A stretch of DNA of 64,000 nt from JACPPO01 sp965262505 (GTDB taxonomy: Bacteria; Acidobacteriota; Vicinamibacteria; Vicinamibacterales; UBA2999), in the NCBI GenBank assembly GCA_965262505.1, contig CBDHFM010000010.1:1-64000 (forward strand), read 5' to 3'. The position numbers and the translations under genes are program-made. The notes beneath the pieces are model-generated. The model was not told the origin of the DNA. It ran no database searches and saw only the letters and a list, made by a program, of their open reading frames with translations. The number at the start of each line of letters is the position of its first letter. The first letter of the stretch is position 1. Of the stretch, positions 1 to 6,877 are shown one piece after another.

Positions 1-43
1 GTTTAGTTACCCGTCAACTGTAAACTTGTATTACTATATGTAG
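1..43 (+). promoter_or_regulatory. AT-rich leader of the XRE-S24 repressor gene
   Basis: AT-rich stretch directly upstream of the repressor start. It contains GTAAACTTGTATTAC at 22-36. A related GTAAACT followed by TTGTGTAATA lies upstream of the alpA-like gene near 2262-2280. Autoregulation by the downstream repressor is typical of CI/LexA-like proteins, but here it is inference. The window edge may cut the promoter. Confidence 0.35.
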
Positions 44-754
44 GTGAGCCTCATGGGACAGCGCCTGCGCGACGCGCGCACTTTGCGGGGCGTCACCCAG
101 CGGCAGCTCGCCGCCAAAACTGTCAACACCAGAGAGGCGATCTCGATGGTCGAGCGCGGCAAGTCCGGCTGGGCGCTCGACAAGCTCGCCACGGCCGCCC
201 GGGCGCTCGACGTGTCGACCGACTACCTGCACGGACTCACCGACGACCCGAGACCCGCCGATCAACTCCTCCGCGCCCTCACGGCCGCGACGGCCGGACA
301 GACCCTCGATGACCCACGCGCCCGCGCCGCGGCCTTCGACGACGGCGACTACGTCGGCGTCTCCGAACTGGCCTCGGCCGCCGGCGCCGGCGCCGTCGTC
401 GACCATGAGCGCGTGACCGGGCGCATCAAGTTTCGCCGGGCGTGGCTCGCCCGCCACGGCTTGGTCGCCCGCACCTGCCGCATCATCCAGGTCAGCGGCG
501 AGTCGATGGAACCAACGCTCGTCGACGGCTGCTCGATTCTCGTCAACCACGCCAGCCGCCGCCGCCGCGTCGGACACCTCTTCGTCGTTCGCACCGACGA
601 CGGCCTCGTCGTTAAGCGCGCCGGCCGGGACGCGTCAGGCGCCTGGCAACTCGTCAGCGACAATCCCAACACGCACGTCTGGCCCATGCGGCCCTGGCCG
701 CCTGACGCGGTCGTCGTCGGTGAGGTCAAGTGGGCCGCGCGGACCTTTGCGTGA
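44..754 (+). CDS. XRE-family HTH repressor with S24 (LexA/CI-type) autopeptidase domain
   Basis: 236 aa. Residues about 5-65 form a lambda-repressor-type helix-turn-helix (GVTQRQLAAKTVNTREAISM). Residues about 140-235 form a peptidase S24 domain, with the nucleophile serine in the GESMEPTL motif and the general-base lysine in VVKRA. The architecture is that of phage CI or SOS-type repressors, which are inactivated by RecA-stimulated self-cleavage and control prophage or integrative-element genes. The start is GTG at 44; an in-frame ATG at 53 is the alternative. Its 3' end (KWAARTFA and stop) lies in a 34-bp sequence repeated at 1753-1786. It is probably the master repressor of this end of the element. 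Confidence 0.85.
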   Translation: MSLMGQRLRDARTLRGVTQRQLAAKTVNTREAISMVERGKSGWALDKLATAARALDVSTDYLHGLTDDPRPADQLLRALTAATAGQTLDDPRARAAAFDDGDYVGVSELASAAGAGAVVDHERVTGRIKFRRAWLARHGLVARTCRIIQVSGESMEPTLVDGCSILVNHASRRRRVGHLFVVRTDDGLVVKRAGRDASGAWQLVSDNPNTHVWPMRPWPPDAVVVGEVKWAARTFA

Positions 755-760
755 GGAGGA
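727..760 (+). repeat. 34-bp direct repeat, copy 1 (3' end of the repressor gene)
   Basis: Runs from CAAGTGGGCC to GTGAGGAGGA. It is identical to 1753-1786. It covers the last codons and stop of the repressor plus a few bases beyond, and together with the second copy encloses mazE and the broken mazF. Confidence 0.85.
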
Positions 761-910
761 GTCCGAGGAGTGCTCTCGTCAGCGACATCGACAACCTTCG
801 GACCGCCGCCGCCGCTGAGAACGCGATCACCGCACCCGCCCGATCACCAGGGGGCGGCTTCATCCAGAGCCTACGATTCAGTGGAACTTGCGGTGCAGGC
901 CTAGTCAGTT

Positions 911-938
911 ATATGTATGTATAATAATAAACACGTCC
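911..938 (+). promoter_or_regulatory. Probable promoter of mazEF
   Basis: AT-rich island with a perfect TATAAT at 920-925, 14 bases before the mazE ATG. I see no convincing -35 at 17 bp. The short leader leaves little room for a ribosome-binding site. MazE-type antitoxins usually repress their own promoter. Confidence 0.4.
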
Positions 939-1196
939 ATGCATACAACCAACCTGCGCAAGGTCGGCGGTTCCGTCATGCTCGCCGTGCCCCCGGCTCT
1001 TCTGAACCTCCTGAAGCTCGGGGTCGGGGCCAAGGTGGAGATCGCTGTGGAGAACGATCGCCTCATCATCGTGCCCAAGGTGCGTCGTCGCTACTCACTC
1101 GATGAGCTGCTGGCACAATGCGACGAGACCGCGACCCTTTCCGCCGAGGATCGTGACTGGATTGATGGCAAGCCGGTCGGCAACGAGCTGTTGTAG
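939..1196 (+). CDS. mazE: MazE-type (AbrB/SpoVT fold) antitoxin
   Basis: 85 aa. The N-terminal half is a swapped-hairpin AbrB domain (LRKVGGSVMLAVPPALLNLL, then GAKVEIAVENDRLIIVPK), typical of MazE. The C-terminal tail (about residues 50-85, rich in acidic residues, ...DRDWIDGKPVGNELL) is the usual toxin-binding extension. The start is ATG at 939; longer in-frame extension upstream runs through the promoter. Its stop overlaps the GTG start of the mazF reading frame by one base, a standard translationally coupled toxin-antitoxin layout. It appears intact although the toxin partner is broken. Confidence 0.85.
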   Translation: MHTTNLRKVGGSVMLAVPPALLNLLKLGVGAKVEIAVENDRLIIVPKVRRRYSLDELLAQCDETATLSAEDRDWIDGKPVGNELL

Positions 1197-1529
1197 TGAA
1201 GCGAGGCGACATCTGGCTTGTCAGCCTTGATCCCACGGCCGGCCATGAGCAACAGGGGACCCGGCCGGTACTGATCGTGTCCCCCGCCGCGTTCAACACG
1301 CTGACCGAGACGCCGGTCGTCCTGCCCATCACCACGGGGGGGAGCTTCGCTCGTCGGCGTGGCTTCACAGTGTCTCTTGAGGGCGCAGGCACCCGAACGA
1401 GCGGCGTGATCCGCTGCGACCAGCCCCGCCGCCCTCGATCTCGGTGCCCGGACGGGGAAGCGCCTCGAAACCGTTCCCGAACACATCATGGATGATGTAC
1501 TGGCTCGCCTCGCCACCATCCTCGAATAA
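1196..1529 (+). pseudogene. mazF: MazF endoribonuclease toxin, broken by a one-base insertion
   Basis: Begins MKRGDIWLVSLDPTAG, the hallmark MazF N-terminus, and continues correctly to GVIRCDQPR. The frame is then lost. Skipping one C of the run at 1424-1430 restores ALDLGARTGKRLETVPEHIM and the natural end ...LARLATIL-E with stop at 1527-1529, giving a normal length of about 110 aa. As sequenced, the frame instead ends at 1495 with a nonsense tail. MazF proteins are sequence-specific mRNA interferases. Either the toxin has been inactivated, leaving an orphan antitoxin, or the extra C is an assembly error. Confidence 0.8.
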
Positions 1530-1897
1530 ACAGCGTCGCGATCAGACGCCGACGTGGCCATAGTCTCGCGCAGCGCCAAACCGTCTTCCGGTCGGTCCCA
1601 CAACACAAGAATCGCCTCCTGCCGGCCACCGCGCCGCGCTCGACGCACCGCAACAGGTCGTCCTGGATCAAGTCACGCGGGGCGACCACTCGCGCGAGCC
1701 CGACCCGCAGCCGCGCCGGGTCATCATCCGGCCGGATCCAGCCGTGCTCGTACAAGTGGGCCGCGCGGACCTTTGCGTGAGGAGGACTGGTACTGTGGCC
1801 CGAGGTCGTACGGGGTGCCTGGAGCGAGGGTGTGCCGTCTGCATGGATCGGGGTCGTTCGGCACTCGTGGACCGGTTCACGCGTTCCGGCCTCGGCG
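1530..1897. other. No intact gene; decayed stretch
   Basis: Two minus-strand reading frames carry protein-like text (HGWIRPDDDPARLRVGLARV at about 1680-1740 and QEAILVLWDRPEDGLALRET at about 1560-1620). They lie in different frames and have no start, so this may be a frameshifted small gene. The family is not recognised. The second copy of the 34-bp repeat lies inside. Confidence 0.4.
1753..1786 (+). repeat. 34-bp direct repeat, copy 2
   Basis: Identical to 727-760, offset 1026 bp in the same orientation. The flanks of the two copies differ on both sides. The pair could be the duplicated attachment site of a small inserted mazEF cassette, or the scar of an illegitimate duplication. Confidence 0.85.
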
Positions 1898-2170
1898 TCA
1901 TGCATCGGGACGTCGAGGACGGCCGTGCAGGTCGTTCCGGGCGCCTGAGGCGATCGCCGTGCATCCCGGCGACGCGGCGGTCCGCTCGGAGCCGCCGCGG
2001 GGACGGCTGGCGATGAAGTCGAGCACTTCCTGCTCGACCCAGCGGACCGCACGGCTCCCGATGCGGATGGGCTTCGGGAAACTGGACTCGGCCATCATGG
2101 CGTAGACGGCCGACCGCGACAGCGAGGTGATCTCTGTCACGTCACGGAGCGTGAGCAATCTCATGGTCAT
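1898..2170 (-). CDS. AlpA-like helix-turn-helix regulator (excisionase family)
   Basis: 90 aa. MTMRLLTLRDVTEITSLSRS followed by AVYAMM, FPKPIRIGSRAVRW and EQEVLDFIASRP is the classic AlpA/MerR-like winged-helix signature of phage and integrative-element regulators. Such proteins activate integrase or excision genes or act as recombination directionality factors. The start is ATG at 2170, preceded by GGGAGG at a good distance; the longer in-frame extension to 2317 runs through the promoter and is not supported. The C-terminal tail beyond residue 65 is unstructured and basic. A strong palindrome lies about 100 bp upstream. Confidence 0.8.
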   Translation of the reverse strand: MTMRLLTLRDVTEITSLSRSAVYAMMAESSFPKPIRIGSRAVRWVEQEVLDFIASRPRGGSERTAASPGCTAIASGARNDLHGRPRRPDA

Positions 2171-2257
2171 GGTTCCTCCCTGGTTGGTGGCCCGGCCGTG
2201 ACCAGGGCCGTGCCTGTGGTGTGGTGGCCTTCCGCGACAGTCTAGCCCGGTGCATGA

Positions 2258-2294
2258 AACTTGTAAACTATTGTGTAATAAAGATTTATTACAC
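2258..2294. promoter_or_regulatory. Palindromic operator and promoter region upstream of the alpA-like gene
   Basis: A perfect inverted repeat with arms gtgtaataaa (2273-2282) and tttattacac (2285-2294) is separated by GA. CTTGTAAACTATT lies immediately to its left and resembles the sequence in front of the S24 repressor. The position and symmetry suit an operator of a dimeric regulator. A role for the S24 or AlpA protein is inference. Confidence 0.6.
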
Positions 2295-2765
2295 TTTATA
2301 ACCCACATAAACCTCAAGAGGCCCGTTGGGACGCAATAGGACCTGATCGGCCCTGTTGTGCACCGTGAGGGGCGGCGCGCTCACCAGCCGATCCCGACGA
2401 AAAACCCTTGCCTCCCTGTCGGTGAGCGCTTCCGCGGCGGCGCACGCTGCCCAGAACGAGGTCGAGGTGGTCGGCACCCGCCGGCCAGCAGATATGCGGT
2501 AACGGCCGCGTGCCGTAGGGCGCCGGGGTCTATCCGGCGTTGTGCGCCCAGCCTCCGCCTGCCAAGGCGTGGCGGCAGGCGTGAGGGCCGGATCGCGTCC
2601 GCGAACGACTTTTGTCGTCCTCTGGCGTCGGGCTCGACGTGTGGGTAAGGGTGTGGGTAACCGGTCTATGCAAGCCGCAGAAATCATTCATTTCAAATGG
2701 CTTACACGTATCAGGTTTAAAGAAGAAGTAACCGTTACCCCCTAGTCTCAAAGGAGCGACAAGTT
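2295..2765. other. Gene-free region upstream of the surface-protein gene
   Basis: No reading frame here has a convincing start, ribosome-binding site or recognisable family. A minus-strand frame ending at 2289 reads EALTDREARVFRRDRLVSAP and PNGPLEVYVGYKV near its end, but upstream it is basic shadow-like text. Just before 2766, an AAGGAG at about 2750-2755 is the ribosome-binding site of the next gene. Confidence 0.4.
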
Positions 2766-4886
2766 ATGAACGGAGCGAGATCAACTTTTATACGTAAGGG
2801 CTACTGGCTCACGGCTCTTGCTACGGCGGTGCTGCTGGCGGCGTCTTCCGGGACGGCGTGGGCACAAATCGAGATCGAGTCGGTGAAGGTGGCTGCGGCC
2901 AATAGCCGCGGCGAGGTGAACGAGGGTGTCACGACCTCGGTGACGGTGGCCCTCACCGACGATGTGCCGTCAGGCCGCATAGCGACCATCATGCTGGCGG
3001 TTTCGGTGCCGGATGTAGATAGTGATCCGAATAATGACGACGGTGGCAAGACGGGCAATGCCGAGACTGCTGCCAACGGCAGGGACTTGGTTCTCGCGAA
3101 CGATACCCTGCTCATCAATGGTGGCGACGACACGGGCTCCATGACGCTGCTAGTGGCCCCCGACCTGGATGCGGTCAATGAGAACTTCATCATCACAGCG
3201 AGTTTTGCTACCGATCAGGTAGACGACGGCTTCACCAATACTATGTACGTCGAGGCCGACGACGCGAAGCGCTCCGGCAAGGTCATTGACGACGAGCCGC
3301 AGACCTACGTGTTCGATGTGGAGACGACCGAAGATGACATCTTGGAGGGTGACGACTTCCAGGTGACCTTGGAGGCGAAACCCGACCGGCCCGCCAACGA
3401 AGCAGTGGTGCTTTTTCTGCGGGCCCCGACGGGCTACACGTTCAGCACTACTGAGTTCGACAAGGACATGTTGACGAGTGGCGGCCTGCCCTTGGGTGAT
3501 GATGAGACAGACCAAGTTGTGGGTGCGAGGACTGGCACCCACCCCGATGAACAGACCCTCACCGTCACCGTGAGGGGCAACGACAAGAACAGAACCGACG
3601 ACGTCATCAGGCTGGAGGCGCTCTCTGGCAACGTGGCGAGCAACGAGGTGGTCGGCACCTCCGATCCGATCACCGTGCTCGATATTCACCAGTTGCCGAC
3701 CGACATCAGCGGCGAGGCGAATGGCGTGGATGAGGACGGCAAGGAAACTAATGTCGTCACCATGGTGGCGGAGGGCGGGAAGGCCAATCTGTACGTCACG
3801 GTGGTGAACGAGGATGATGACCGCATCTCCGACACCGATGCTGAGAACTTCACGGTGACGCCGACTCTCTCCGGGAGTCAGGTGCTCGACGCGCGGATCA
3901 TGCCGACCTACCTGGATGTGATGGAGGACGATGAGGAGAGCGGCAGCAGCGGCAATTATGTGGTCGGTCCGTTCACGCTCGAGGCGGTGAACGACGAGGA
4001 CATTGGCCCGGAGACGCTCATGGTGAGCCTTGATGTCACCGGTGACAATGCTTACGGCAGCGGAACCTCCAGCGGGACGTTCTCGATCGATGTCACGGAC
4101 ATGACGGCACCGCTGGTCTTTGTGAAGGATGGGGCGTACGAGGCGATCATGATGGCGCTCGGTGACGCCGTGACCCAGGGGTCTGTCGTCACGATCATGA
4201 CGGACGAGATGTTCGGTATGGATGAGGGCTACAACGCCAGCTTCGGCACCTCGGTGGAAGGCGACTCGATCAGCGCGTCAGCGTCTGGCGACCGCGTCAC
4301 ACTCACCGCGTCATCGGATGCGACTGGCGAGTCCAAGGTCACCGTCACCGCGACGGCACGAATGGAGTCGTCCTCGTTCATCCCAAGTCAGACGGTCTCC
4401 AACGTCGCCGAAATCACGTTCCCCGTGACGGTCGTCGAAGGGGCGCCGGATCCGGATCCGGAGCCGGAAGCCACGCCGCTGGTGGTCACGCTGAGCGCCG
4501 ATCCCATGGAGATCGAGGCGGGCGGCATGTCGACGATCACCGCGACGGCCGACCGAGCCGTCACGGCTGACGACGACGTGGTCACGATTGATCTGACCGT
4601 GGAGGGTGACGGCACACTGGATGCCGATTCGATCACGATCGCGATGGGCGAGATGAGCGGCTCCGTGACGTTGACGGCCAACGAGTCGGTGACCGTGGAG
4701 GCCACGGGCAGCGGCATCACCACCCCCATGCAGGTCATGGTGACCGTGACCGACGCTCCTCCAGACGGCGGTCCTGAGCCGGTGCCGGCGCTACCGTTGA
4801 TTGCGCAGTGGCTGCTCGGTCTTGGCCTGATGGGTGGCGGCGCGCGGCAGCTGTTTCGGCGGCGGAGTCAGAGTCAGGGCGAGTAG
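2766..4886 (+). CDS. Secreted surface protein with beta-sandwich repeats and a C-terminal sorting-like tail
   Basis: 706 aa. The signal peptide (residues about 1-34) ends in TAWA-QIE. The mature part is acidic and rich in Val, Thr and Asp. Repeated segments (EDDILEGDDFQVTLEAKPDR, EGGKANLYVTVVNEDD, DPMEIEAGGMSTITATADRA) resemble Calx-beta or Ig-like modules. The last 35 residues are tripartite: a proline motif (PVPALP, about 672-677), a hydrophobic helix (LIAQWLLGLGLMGGG), then FRRRSQ. This is the plan of PEP-CTERM-type exosortase substrates, although the canonical PEP triplet is absent. A double exosortase-like protein lies about 2 kb downstream, so an enzyme-substrate link is plausible. AAGGAG precedes the ATG. 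Confidence 0.75.
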   Translation: MNGARSTFIRKGYWLTALATAVLLAASSGTAWAQIEIESVKVAAANSRGEVNEGVTTSVTVALTDDVPSGRIATIMLAVSVPDVDSDPNNDDGGKTGNAETAANGRDLVLANDTLLINGGDDTGSMTLLVAPDLDAVNENFIITASFATDQVDDGFTNTMYVEADDAKRSGKVIDDEPQTYVFDVETTEDDILEGDDFQVTLEAKPDRPANEAVVLFLRAPTGYTFSTTEFDKDMLTSGGLPLGDDETDQVVGARTGTHPDEQTLTVTVRGNDKNRTDDVIRLEALSGNVASNEVVGTSDPITVLDIHQLPTDISGEANGVDEDGKETNVVTMVAEGGKANLYVTVVNEDDDRISDTDAENFTVTPTLSGSQVLDARIMPTYLDVMEDDEESGSSGNYVVGPFTLEAVNDEDIGPETLMVSLDVTGDNAYGSGTSSGTFSIDVTDMTAPLVFVKDGAYEAIMMALGDAVTQGSVVTIMTDEMFGMDEGYNASFGTSVEGDSISASASGDRVTLTASSDATGESKVTVTATARMESSSFIPSQTVSNVAEITFPVTVVEGAPDPDPEPEATPLVVTLSADPMEIEAGGMSTITATADRAVTADDDVVTIDLTVEGDGTLDADSITIAMGEMSGSVTLTANESVTVEATGSGITTPMQVMVTVTDAPPDGGPEPVPALPLIAQWLLGLGLMGGGARQLFRRRSQSQGE

Positions 4887-4935
4887 AGCCCATCGTTCCT
4901 GAGAGCCCTGGGGGGTAATCGGGCAGGGGGGGGAC

Positions 4936-4953
4936 CCGGCGCGTTTGCGCCGG
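4936..4953 (+). terminator. Stem-loop after the surface-protein gene
   Basis: Perfect 7-bp stem ccggcgc/gcgccgg with a GTTT loop, about 50 bases after the stop. A loosely T-rich stretch (ctttgctttt) follows, but no immediate U-tract. It may be a weak intrinsic terminator or a 3' stabilising hairpin. Confidence 0.4.
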
Positions 4954-5636
4954 ATCCTCACTTTGCTTTTCTGAGCGTCCCCGAGTGTTCTGGTTGTGGC
5001 ACGGTGCTCCCAGCTCGTCCCCGGCAATTTTTCGGCGAGCGGCGCCTCCGGTGTCCGCACGCATTTTTTTTGTTCGGAGCCACGACCCACCCACCGCATT
5101 GATTCCGCAGATTGGGTCCGTCTGGTGCCGCGGGTGTCCACGCCGGACACGCCTCGTCGGTCAGTTTGTCCTCTTTCCGGTCCTGGTCGCCTCACGGAGA
5201 TCGGCTGCTCCGTGGCCGCTCCAACACCACGCGCAGATCCAGGAGCGCGTGAAGCCGTCCGGTAGATTCCAGGGGCATCCGCGAGGCAGTGAGGGGTATC
5301 TTGAGGGGTAGCGTTCGCCGGCGCCTGGCCGCGGCGCGCGGTCGCGTCTGAGGTCGGCCGACGGGAGTCGGCGCTCGTCGCCGTAATGGCGCCAGGCGTC
5401 AGCGGGCCGGCGCCGGATACGCCCGACTCAGGGGTGTTCGTGTGGATGTCGTTACCGGCCGTCCGCGGACGGCCACCGCGGTCCGCTACGTTCCTGTTGA
5501 GGATGAGGGGTACGTCGAGGGAAGCGGGTGCGGTACGCTGCCGTGAAGCGTCGTGTTATGAACCGCTTGCCTGCTGCTCGCTATCCCCATCACAGTAGCG
5601 GCCGGCCTGGGCGACATTTCGGACGAAGGCGTTCGA
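4954..5636. other. Long gene-free stretch
   Basis: Short open frames on both strands lack starts, ribosome-binding sites and family resemblance. I see no RNA gene. It separates the surface-protein gene from a duplicated methyltransferase fragment. Confidence 0.4.
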
Positions 5637-5809
5637 GAGCGCACCTTCCGGCGAATGCTCACGCGGGCGGGCTTTCAGGTGACAGCCGAAACGGGTATTC
5701 TCTTTGTCCCATGGTGGCGGCGCATGCTTGCTCTGGCCTGTTATACGTGGGCGCGTCCGCTGAGCCGGTTCACGGGCCTCGACGTCGCGCCGTTTCAACA
5801 CCTCTCCCT
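5637..5809 (+). pseudogene. Truncated extra copy of the methyltransferase C-terminus
   Basis: Reads RTFRRMLTRAGFQVTAETGI...CYTWARPLSRFTGLDVAPFQHLS. This closely matches residues about 206-265 of the intact methyltransferase at 5990-6877 (RTFRRMLTRAGFEVTAETGI...). The copy has diverged at many positions, has no N-terminal part, and continues into unrelated text. It is a relic of a tandem duplication of the locus, parallel to the truncated duplicate at 8326-8817. Confidence 0.8.
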
Positions 5810-5989
5810 CCCCTCTGGAACCAGCCAGTGGCCACGACGAGTCGGTGTTCCCCCGGCGCGCGCGGCTGGCGAATCCACCGCACGCCGACACCGGACTGCT
5901 CGACCACGCGCCGCCTCCGCCCGTGACGTCCATGTGGGCACGGTGATGGCCTGTCCGGGTCACCCTCGTCGCGGAAGGGGACGATTACC

Positions 5990-6877
5990 GTGACACCCCC
6001 TGAGGCGGCGGTGAGACACGACACAGCCGACCTGGCGGGTGATGGTGCGAGCGCTAGTGCGGATGAGGCGCGTGCGTACTGCGATTTCTGGGCGGATGTC
6101 GGCTCGACGTTTCCGGACCTTCACGGGGCGCGGTCGACGGCGCAGTATCTCGAGGATGAGCAATGGCTGTTCCAGACCCATCTGGCGCCGCTGGAGGGGC
6201 TGCGTCTTCTGAAGACCGATCTCTGGGATGAGGCGAAGAACACGCGCATTCTGCGCTGGGCCGCCGCTGCCGGGAGTCACGCCTTCGGGGTCGATATCTC
6301 ACCCGGGATCGTCACAGGCGCCCGCCGGCACTTCGAGGAACGGAACCTGACGTTGCACGGCGTGCGGTCCGATGTGCGGTCGCTCCCGTTCCAATCCGGG
6401 AGCTTCGACGCGGTCTACTCCATGGGGACGGTTGAGCACTTCGCGGACACGGACGGGGCCGTACGGGAGATTTTCCGCGTGGTGCGGCCGGGTGGCCGCG
6501 TGGTCATCGGGGTGCCGAATCGCTGGGACCCCTTCCTGCGCCCGCTCCTGGTGGTGCTGCTGTACCGGCTCGGGCTGTATGGGTACGGCTTCGAGAAGTC
6601 GTATTCGCGGCGCACCTTCCGGCGGATGCTCACGCGGGCGGGCTTTGAGGTGACGGCCGAAACCGGTATTCTCTTCATACCGGGGTGGTTGCGGATGCTC
6701 GATCTGGCTTGCTATACGTGGGCGCGCCCGCTGAGCCGGCTCACGGGCCTCGCCGTCGCGCCGTTCCATCACCTGTCGCGGTGGCTGCCCTGGCTGCGCC
6801 GGCACGGGTACCTGCTGACGACAGTCGCGGTGCGGCCAGAGGCGTCGGACGCACCCTCACCACGGAGGTCGCCATGA
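5990..6877 (+). CDS. Class I SAM-dependent methyltransferase
   Basis: 295 aa, GTG start. The Rossmann core contains HAFGVDISPGIV (motif I region), DVRSLPFQSGSFDAVYSMGT (motif II) and EIFRVVRPGGRVVIGVPNRW (post-II), typical of the Methyltransf_11/UbiE-like group. The substrate is unknown; neighbours suggest a lipid-linked glycan or surface-polymer intermediate. The C-terminal region (LLVVLLYRLGLYG, then basic) may touch the membrane. Its stop overlaps the next start (ATGA), so it is translationally coupled to the exosortase-like gene. A diverged copy of its 3' end lies just upstream. Confidence 0.85.
   Translation: MTPPEAAVRHDTADLAGDGASASADEARAYCDFWADVGSTFPDLHGARSTAQYLEDEQWLFQTHLAPLEGLRLLKTDLWDEAKNTRILRWAAAAGSHAFGVDISPGIVTGARRHFEERNLTLHGVRSDVRSLPFQSGSFDAVYSMGTVEHFADTDGAVREIFRVVRPGGRVVIGVPNRWDPFLRPLLVVLLYRLGLYGYGFEKSYSRRTFRRMLTRAGFEVTAETGILFIPGWLRMLDLACYTWARPLSRLTGLAVAPFHHLSRWLPWLRRHGYLLTTVAVRPEASDAPSPRRSP

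Noticed and set aside
1066..1648. Long minus-strand frames across mazEF
   Set aside because: Antisense shadows of mazE/mazF in GC-rich DNA.
2289..2687. Minus-strand frame of 132 codons with a protein-like end
   Set aside because: No ribosome-binding site or family; most of it is arginine/proline-rich shadow text and it would place the alpA palindrome at its stop codon.
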